From: Sphingomonas sp.
GTDB lineage: Bacteria > Pseudomonadota > Alphaproteobacteria > Sphingomonadales > Sphingomonadaceae
Length of the DNA: 64,000 nucleotides
Reading direction: 5' to 3'
Assembly (NCBI RefSeq): GCF_017304635.1
Contig: NZ_JAFKMA010000003.1
Span: forward strand, 129,001 to 193,000
Shown here: piece after piece, positions 60,037 through 64,000 of the stretch
How positions within the stretch are numbered: the first letter of the stretch is position 1
How the letters are laid out: every line of letters begins with the position of its first letter
Notes under the pieces: generated by a model
The model's input: the letters and a program-made list of their open reading frames with translations, nothing else
The model's database searches: none
Told to the model about the DNA's origin: nothing
Translations under genes and position numbers: made by a program

Positions 60037-60275
60037 TAGAAAAATAAAGGCAGGGTGGCGGTATTTTTTGTTCACATCAGCCTAACACACTGATTTACAT
60101 ATATAATAATGACGAAATATGGGCCAGATGATTCTGCTACTCTGCCTCTATTGATTCTGTTCCTCTTTTGGTCTACAAGATGGGCACCCATTTGGAGTTC
60201 CGTCTGTGGCTGATCCCGTGGTTTCCGAAAACACTGGTACTGCTAAGCGAGTAATCGTGAGCCAAGGCGCCCAAT
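60037..60275. other. AT-rich spacer upstream of the TIR-like gene
   Basis: The base composition drops sharply after uvrA (runs such as AGAAAAATAAAGG, TATTTTTTGTTCAC, TTTACATATATAATAATGAC). TATATAATAAT near 60100 is a plausible -10 region on the plus strand. It marks the left edge of a probably acquired segment. Confidence 0.5.
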
Positions 60276-60322
60276 ATGCCTTTGGATCAAGTTTTACGCT
60301 TGCCGAAAGCTATCTGGGATAA
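60206..60322 (+). CDS. Short ORF overlapping the TIR-like gene start; possible frameshifted N terminus
   Basis: A 38-codon GTG frame (VADPVVSENTGTAKRVIVSQ...) with a well-placed GGAG at 60194-60197, eight bases upstream. It overlaps the first 47 bases of the TIR-like gene in another frame and stops at 60322. Either it is a leader peptide, or it is the genuine N terminus of the TIR-like protein, broken by a one-base indel near 60277-60295. If the frames are joined across the overlap, SQGAQYAF runs into DQVLRLPKAIWDN and reads naturally. Confidence 0.35.
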   Translation: MADPVVSENTGTAKRVIVSQGAQYAFGSSFTLAESYLG

Positions 60323-61361
60323 TTTTGCAGGCAAAGGCGCGGCCCCACTCCGTGTCGCTATGGCAATTGGAGTTACGCCAACCAGCGGCCCTTGGCGGAA
60401 CTTATGCGGCACGGCTATTGCTTACGGACTGACCGAGGGGGGATATGCAGCAGCCGAAATCAACTTGACGCCCTTGGGATTGAAGATCGTTCGCCCCACC
60501 GCAGAAGACGACGTGCAAAAGGGTTTGATTGAAGCGATTTTGAAAGCCCGCATTCCTCGTGAATTTCTCCAGCGATATAATAACGCTAAATTTCCAAAAG
60601 ATTTGATTGCACAAAACGTTCTAGTTGATCTGGGTTTACCCAAGGAGCGAGCAGCACAATCACTCGAAATTCTTAAAGCCAATGCTGAACTGGCGGGCAT
60701 TCTGGCTGACATTAAAGGCGAAAAATTCGTCTTTATGGAAGGAACGAGGCAAGGCTCGGGTAAATCGCTTTTTGATCCTGAGCCGGTCACTGATGTTGAC
60801 CCCTCCTTATCTGCCGCCCCCTTTGGTCCGCCGCCCGAGGGTATCCAAGCCCTGATAGCCAATCTTGGAGTTAGCGACGCGCCGATTGCCTCTGCAAGCC
60901 TCAATACGACGAAGAGCACGCCAGAGGGTGTAAAACGCGTTTTCATTACGCACGGGAAGAATCAAAAGATCTTAGGACAGATCGAGAAGATAGTTCGGCA
61001 TGGCGGATTCGAGCCGGTCATTGCCAAAAATAACGAAACCGCCGCGAAACCTGTGCCAGACAAAGTATTGGATGATATGCGCTCATGCCAAGCAGCTGTC
61101 ATTCATGTCGGTGCTGACGGAGTCTTGTTTGACAAAGACGGCAATGAAGTTCCGCAGATCAATCAAAATGTTTTGATTGAAATTGGTGTTGCTCGCGCAT
61201 GGTACTTCAATAAGTTCATTCTCTTAGTAGAGAATGGTGTAACCCTGCCGTCGAACTTACAAGGTTTATATGAATGTCGATACTCTGGCGATGGCTTAGA
61301 TATGGAGGCGACGTTTAAGTTACTCGAAGCGTTTGATGATTTCCGTAAGGCTACTAGTTAG
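60276..61361 (+). CDS. Predicted TIR-like (CAP12/Pycsar-effector type) nucleotide-binding protein with N-terminal winged helix
   Basis: A 361-residue protein of two parts. Residues about 1-155 look like winged-helix units (SGPWRNLCGTAIAYGLTEGGY, INLTPLGLKIVRPT, FPKDLIAQNVLVDLGLP, ending IKGEKFVFME). A Pro/Ser linker (about 156-215) leads to a TIR-like domain (220-357): RVFITHGKNQKILGQIEKIV, PVPDKVLDDMRSCQAAVIHV, and NVLIEIGVARAW with Glu302 as the likely NADase glutamate, then LPSNLQGLYECRY. TIR_2-like effectors usually deplete NAD+ in phage defence. The base composition is much less GC-rich than its neighbours. No cyclase or Argonaute partner is adjacent. AAGG lies 8 bases before the ATG. 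Confidence 0.82.
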   Translation: MPLDQVLRLPKAIWDNFAGKGAAPLRVAMAIGVTPTSGPWRNLCGTAIAYGLTEGGYAAAEINLTPLGLKIVRPTAEDDVQKGLIEAILKARIPREFLQRYNNAKFPKDLIAQNVLVDLGLPKERAAQSLEILKANAELAGILADIKGEKFVFMEGTRQGSGKSLFDPEPVTDVDPSLSAAPFGPPPEGIQALIANLGVSDAPIASASLNTTKSTPEGVKRVFITHGKNQKILGQIEKIVRHGGFEPVIAKNNETAAKPVPDKVLDDMRSCQAAVIHVGADGVLFDKDGNEVPQINQNVLIEIGVARAWYFNKFILLVENGVTLPSNLQGLYECRYSGDGLDMEATFKLLEAFDDFRKATS

Positions 61362-61383
61362 CGCTAGACGGAGTTTGCCACTC

Positions 61384-61524
61384 GTGATTACAATAACAGC
61401 ATCTGCTCTTTTTGGCCTAGCTGCGCTCCTTACGTCGCTCTCGGCCGTGATTTGGTCCGTTCGTCGGCACCCTGGATCGGGTCAAGCAGATCGCAAGGCA
61501 GGAATAAAGCGGACTAGATCATGA
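61384..61524 (+). CDS. Tiny single-pass membrane protein after the TIR-like gene
   Basis: A 46-residue frame from a GTG with ACGGAG ten bases upstream, 22 bases after the TIR-like stop. It has one hydrophobic helix (ITASALFGLAALLTSLSAVIW) and a basic tail (SVRRHPGSGQADRKAGIKR). The AT-leaning composition continues from the TIR-like gene. It may be a membrane partner or immunity-type component, or a chance frame. No family recognised. Confidence 0.4.
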   Translation: MITITASALFGLAALLTSLSAVIWSVRRHPGSGQADRKAGIKRTRS

Positions 61525-62223
61525 CTGAACTGTCGCGTTCGAGGCACAGTGCCGCGCCGCGGCAAAGCCGCGTCGTCGGTCGCGGCTGCTGGCCGCGCCG
61601 GCCGGCCCCCGGCTGGGGCTCGGGATTAGCTGGCGCTAATCCCCTTGCCGCCGGGGCTGTCCTACACACCCCTTCCTGGCATATCTGCCGCGCCTCCCTT
61701 GTCCTGACCGGAGGCTATCCCGACGACCGATCCTCATACCCGCGCGGCGCCGTCGCACCCTGCTGTCCAGCTCGATCGCGGGCTCGTCGTGCGCCCGCGC
61801 GATCACCCCGACCCGTACCAGCCCGATAGCGTGCGCGCGTGGCAGGCGCACCTGAACGCCGGGCGGCTCGGCCGGCCGCGCCCCGCGACCCCGACCGACA
61901 TACTCGTCAACCGGGCAGCGACCGAAGACCTGTTCCGCGGCATCGCCGCCGCCGCGCGGGCGATGCTTGAATGTTCGTCTGCGCGTCAACTTCGCCAACT
62001 TCCGCCGATCGCGCTGGCAGGTCGCAGCGGCGGCGCGCGCACCGCGCCACGTTCGGCGGCCCGATACCATCACTTTCGTCCAACTTTTGCCCGGTCGGGA
62101 CCGGATTTCGCGGATTTTCGGGCCGCTGCGCCAACTTGCGCGCACGTCGCCGGCAATATCGGAACATGGGCCCACTCCCGGCCGTTGATTCCGCGAACCC
62201 GCGCCCCTGCCAGGAGATCCGCC
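61525..62223. other. Long spacer with uncertain coding remnant
   Basis: About 700 bases without a confident gene. A plus-strand frame from a GTG at 61789 has a strongly GC-rich third position up to about 61965 (protein text VRAWQAHLNAGRLGRPRP, NRAATEDLFRGIAAAARAM), then loses this signature. It may be the remnant of a small gene broken by a frameshift. The CAACTT hexamer recurs four times between 61986 and 62134. GC palindromes at 61555-61640 resemble a decayed REP region. Confidence 0.35.
62161..62186 (+). promoter_or_regulatory. Candidate EcfG-type general stress promoter
   Basis: GGAAC at 62161-62165, 17 bases, then CGTT at 62183-62186, followed by a start codon at 62224. This matches the alphaproteobacterial EcfG consensus (GGAAC, 16-17 bases, CGTT). 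Confidence 0.6.
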
Positions 62224-62580
62224 ATGCCCAACCCCAACCAGCGCCGCGACAGCCACGGCCGCTTCGTCACCGACCACCATGCCCGCAACCGCGCGATCGG
62301 CGCGGCGGCGGTGGTCGGGCTGGGCGCCGCCGCGGTCGGGGCGGCGCTGCGCTACGGCCTGCTCGACCGCTTCTTCCCGGCGGCCGAGGGGCATGAAGCG
62401 CCCGACCTCGCGCTCGACCAGCCGCATCCCGAACCGGGCGATCGCGTGCCGCCCGCCTTCCGCCCCGACCCCACCGCGACGCCCACCGCCGCCGAGCGGG
62501 AGGCGCTGCGCCCGCCGCCCGGCGTCGCCACCGGCTTCACCGAGGATACCCGGGTCGAGGAACTGACCCCCGCCGAATGA
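62224..62580 (+). CDS. Hypothetical membrane-anchored protein
   Basis: A 118-residue protein with a basic N terminus (PNPNQRRDSHGRFVTDHH), one membrane helix (AIGAAAVVGLGAAAVGAALRYGL), and an acidic, Pro-rich tail (PEPGDRVPPAFRPDPTATP, ending EDTRVEELTPAE). AGGAG lies 7-11 bases before the ATG. The candidate EcfG promoter upstream suggests expression in the general stress response. No family recognised. Confidence 0.65.
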   Translation: MPNPNQRRDSHGRFVTDHHARNRAIGAAAVVGLGAAAVGAALRYGLLDRFFPAAEGHEAPDLALDQPHPEPGDRVPPAFRPDPTATPTAAEREALRPPPGVATGFTEDTRVEELTPAE

Positions 62581-62665
62581 CCGGCCGAGCGACCAGAACG
62601 CTCGCGCAACCATTTCCCCCGCTCGCGCATTGACGCCGGGCGGGGCTAGGACAGGAGAGGATTGT

Positions 62666-63091
62666 ATGCGTACGGTGACTATCGGCCTGTTGGCCGCCGC
62701 GACCGCGCTGACCGGACTGACCGGGTGCAGCGATTACGACAGCCCGGGACCGGGCTATGCCAGCGACTGGCACCGCTATCGCAACTACGATTACGACCGG
62801 CCCGATCCGCGCTACAACGGCTATTATGCCGACCATTATTATGTCGACGCTCCGCGTTATCGTGAACGCCGGCTGAGCGACAACGACCGCGTCTATGTCG
62901 GGCAGGACGGCCGCTATTATTGCCGCCGGTCGGACGGGACCACGGGACTGATCGTCGGCGGGATCGCCGGCGGCGCGCTGGGTGCGGCGGTAACGTCGGG
63001 CCGGTCGGAGCCGCTCGGCATCCTGCTGGGTGCGGCGGCCGGCGCGGCGGTCGGCAACTCGATCGATCGCAACAACGTCCGGTGTCGCTGA
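62666..63091 (+). CDS. Glycine-zipper lipoprotein-like hypothetical protein
   Basis: A 141-residue protein with a lipoprotein signal (ALTGLTGC). The middle is Tyr/Arg/Asp-rich (SDWHRYRNYDYDRPDPRYNG) and the C terminus is a glycine zipper (GLIVGGIAGGALGAAVTSG, LGILLGAAAGAAVGNSI). It shares layout with the exported glycine-zipper protein at 8701-9069 but is lipid-anchored. AGGAGAGG precedes the ATG at 62666. Confidence 0.75.
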   Translation: MRTVTIGLLAAATALTGLTGCSDYDSPGPGYASDWHRYRNYDYDRPDPRYNGYYADHYYVDAPRYRERRLSDNDRVYVGQDGRYYCRRSDGTTGLIVGGIAGGALGAAVTSGRSEPLGILLGAAAGAAVGNSIDRNNVRCR

Positions 63092-63267
63092 TCGCCGACA
63101 ACGGTTTTGGCGCCAGCTAGAACCGAGCCCCAAGGCGGTCACGGCCGGCGCGGCTAGAGCCGCGTCCGACTACGCGGGTTTCACTCCCGCGTCGTACCGC
63201 CAATGGTGCAAAGCATGCAGATTGACATTTAGGGTTCTGCCGCTTTTACCGCGCGGCGGGCTACTGC

Positions 63268-63462
63268 TCAATAATTGTGCAAAAACGAACTCTTGCGCCC
63301 GCCGTCGTCCTTCGGCGGAACCTTGTCGCGGTCGAGCGTATCGGACGGGCGTTTGGCGTCGCCCTCCTCCTGATGCTCGGTCGAGATGTTGGCGCCGGGC
63401 ATCGTTTCCGGCGCGTGGTCGGGGGCGTCCGGGTCGACATGATGGGTGGCGGGGCGGTTCAT
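63268..63462 (-). CDS. Small hydrophilic hypothetical protein
   Basis: A 64-residue acidic, probably disordered protein (THHVDPDAPDHAPETMPG, EGDAKRPSDTLDRDKVPPKD, ending SSFLHNY). No hydrophobic core or known family. A candidate EcfG promoter lies 24-49 bases upstream of its start, so it may be a stress-induced small protein. Confidence 0.55.
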   Translation of the reverse strand: MNRPATHHVDPDAPDHAPETMPGANISTEHQEEGDAKRPSDTLDRDKVPPKDDGGRKSSFLHNY

Positions 63463-63485
63463 CTTTGGTCTCCTCGACTGCCATC

Positions 63486-63511
63486 AACCGCCCGCGCCCC
63501 GCCGCCGTTCC
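63486..63511 (-). promoter_or_regulatory. Candidate EcfG-type promoter (minus strand)
   Basis: On the minus strand GGAAC (63511-63507) is followed by 17 bases and GGTT (63489-63486), 24 bases before the ATG at 63462. It matches the EcfG pattern except for G in place of C in the -10. Confidence 0.5.
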
Positions 63512-63512
63512 G

Positions 63513-64000
63513 TCAGCCGGCCAGCGCTGGATAGTCGGTATAGCCCTCCGGTCCCGGCGTGTACCACGTGCGCACGTTGTCGGCGTTGAGCGGCGCGCCG
63601 GTGCGGAAGCGCTCGACCAGATCGGGATTGGCGATGAACTTGCGCCCGAACGATATGCCGTCGGCCAGGCCGCTGGCGACGTCCGCCTCGGCCGCGTCCA
63701 GCGTATAGTCCTGGTTGAGGATCAGCGAACGGGTGAAGACCTCGCGGATTTCGGGGCTGAGCTTGGGCACCGTGGTCGCGCCGAACGTGCCCGTCGGCGA
63801 CAATTCGCGCAGTTCGAGGAAGGCGATGCCGAGATCGTCGAGCGCTTTCGCGGCGGGGACGAACACCGCGGCGGGGTTGCTGTCGTCCGCGCCCTGCGTT
63901 TCGCCGTTGGGCGACAGCCGGATCGCGGTGCGGCCGGCGCCGACCTCGGCGATTACCGCGGCGACCGCCTCGCGCATGAAGCGGATGCGGTTTTCCGGGC
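63513..64000 (-). CDS. C-terminal part of an Old Yellow Enzyme / alkene reductase (5' end beyond window)
   Basis: About 162 residues of the C terminus of an NADH:flavin oxidoreductase. The entry PENRIRFMREAV, the flavin-binding TAIRLSPNGETQG, FLELRELSPTG, LILNQDYTLDAAE, and the closing GRKFIANPDLVERF with GAPLNADNVRTWYTPGPEGYTDYP are all characteristic. These enzymes reduce activated C=C bonds with FMN and NAD(P)H. The N-terminal half lies beyond base 64000. Confidence 0.93.
   Translation of the reverse strand, partial: PENRIRFMREAVAAVIAEVGAGRTAIRLSPNGETQGADDSNPAAVFVPAAKALDDLGIAFLELRELSPTGTFGATTVPKLSPEIREVFTRSLILNQDYTLDAAEADVASGLADGISFGRKFIANPDLVERFRTGAPLNADNVRTWYTPGPEGYTDYPALAG

Noticed and set aside
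63140..63210. A tRNA-like stretch with GCGGGTTTCACTCCCGC
   Set aside because: No GGTTCGA-type T loop, no acceptor stem, and no anticodon arm can be assembled.

Overview
The window is GC-rich bacterial chromosome that looks like an alphaproteobacterium of the Sphingomonadaceae (Sphingomonas type). The pointers are a Rieske/cytochrome b/cytochrome c1 operon in the alphaproteobacterial order, two PEPxxWA-CTERM proteins, an mdh-sucD-sucA-sucB-lpdA cluster, a uvrA preceded by a GAAC-N7-GAAC SOS box, possible EcfG-type (GGAAC-N17-nGTT) stress promoters, and many REP-like palindromes in the spacers. Almost all of it is ordinary chromosomal housekeeping DNA with dense genes and many 4-base overlaps. 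I see no rRNA, tRNA, IS transposase or CRISPR array.

Layout: 1-3.2 kb holds the end of an outer-membrane-like protein, a nucleotide pyrophosphatase-type lipoprotein, a MaoC hydratase and a Gly/Tyr-rich lipoprotein. 3.2-7.5 kb holds petABC (minus strand), divergent from trmL-hemF. 7.5-13 kb holds a phytase-like esterase, a glycine-zipper protein, a PadR regulator divergent from a two-DTG aspartic protease, phaB and hemH. 13-27.4 kb holds an orphan molybdopterin oxidase subunit, an acyl-CoA ligase, lgt, a MidA-like methyltransferase, GNATs, pgeF, a GT2, a Cys/Met PLP enzyme, a haem-oxygenase-like diiron protein, murA and a Crp/Fnr regulator. 27.4-37.1 kb holds an M16 peptidase and the run xseB-ispA-coaD-PPIase-queA-EF-hand-tgt, the queuosine enzymes included. 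37.2-44.2 kb holds SSADH, a PEP-CTERM protein, sdhB, a thioesterase, zapE and a tightly overlapped four-gene envelope operon of unknown role. 44.5-53.2 kb is the TCA cluster. 53-57 kb holds envelope and hypothetical genes. 57-60 kb is uvrA.

The one clearly foreign-looking patch is 60.04-61.5 kb, just after uvrA. It is visibly AT-richer and carries a predicted winged-helix plus TIR-like (CAP12/Pycsar-effector type) protein followed by a tiny membrane protein. This is the best candidate for an undescribed defence-like module; its N terminus may be frameshifted. After it come two small envelope proteins, a small acidic protein with a possible EcfG promoter, and the end of an Old Yellow Enzyme gene.

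The other non-gene signal is the repeat population. Families of paired inverted palindromes sit in most spacers. In the sucD-sucA-sucB-lpdA operon one lies in every gap, and its right arm runs straight into the next gene's Shine-Dalgarno. One repeat pair brackets a lone GIY-YIG nuclease gene, so the nuclease and its flanks together resemble a mobile unit.
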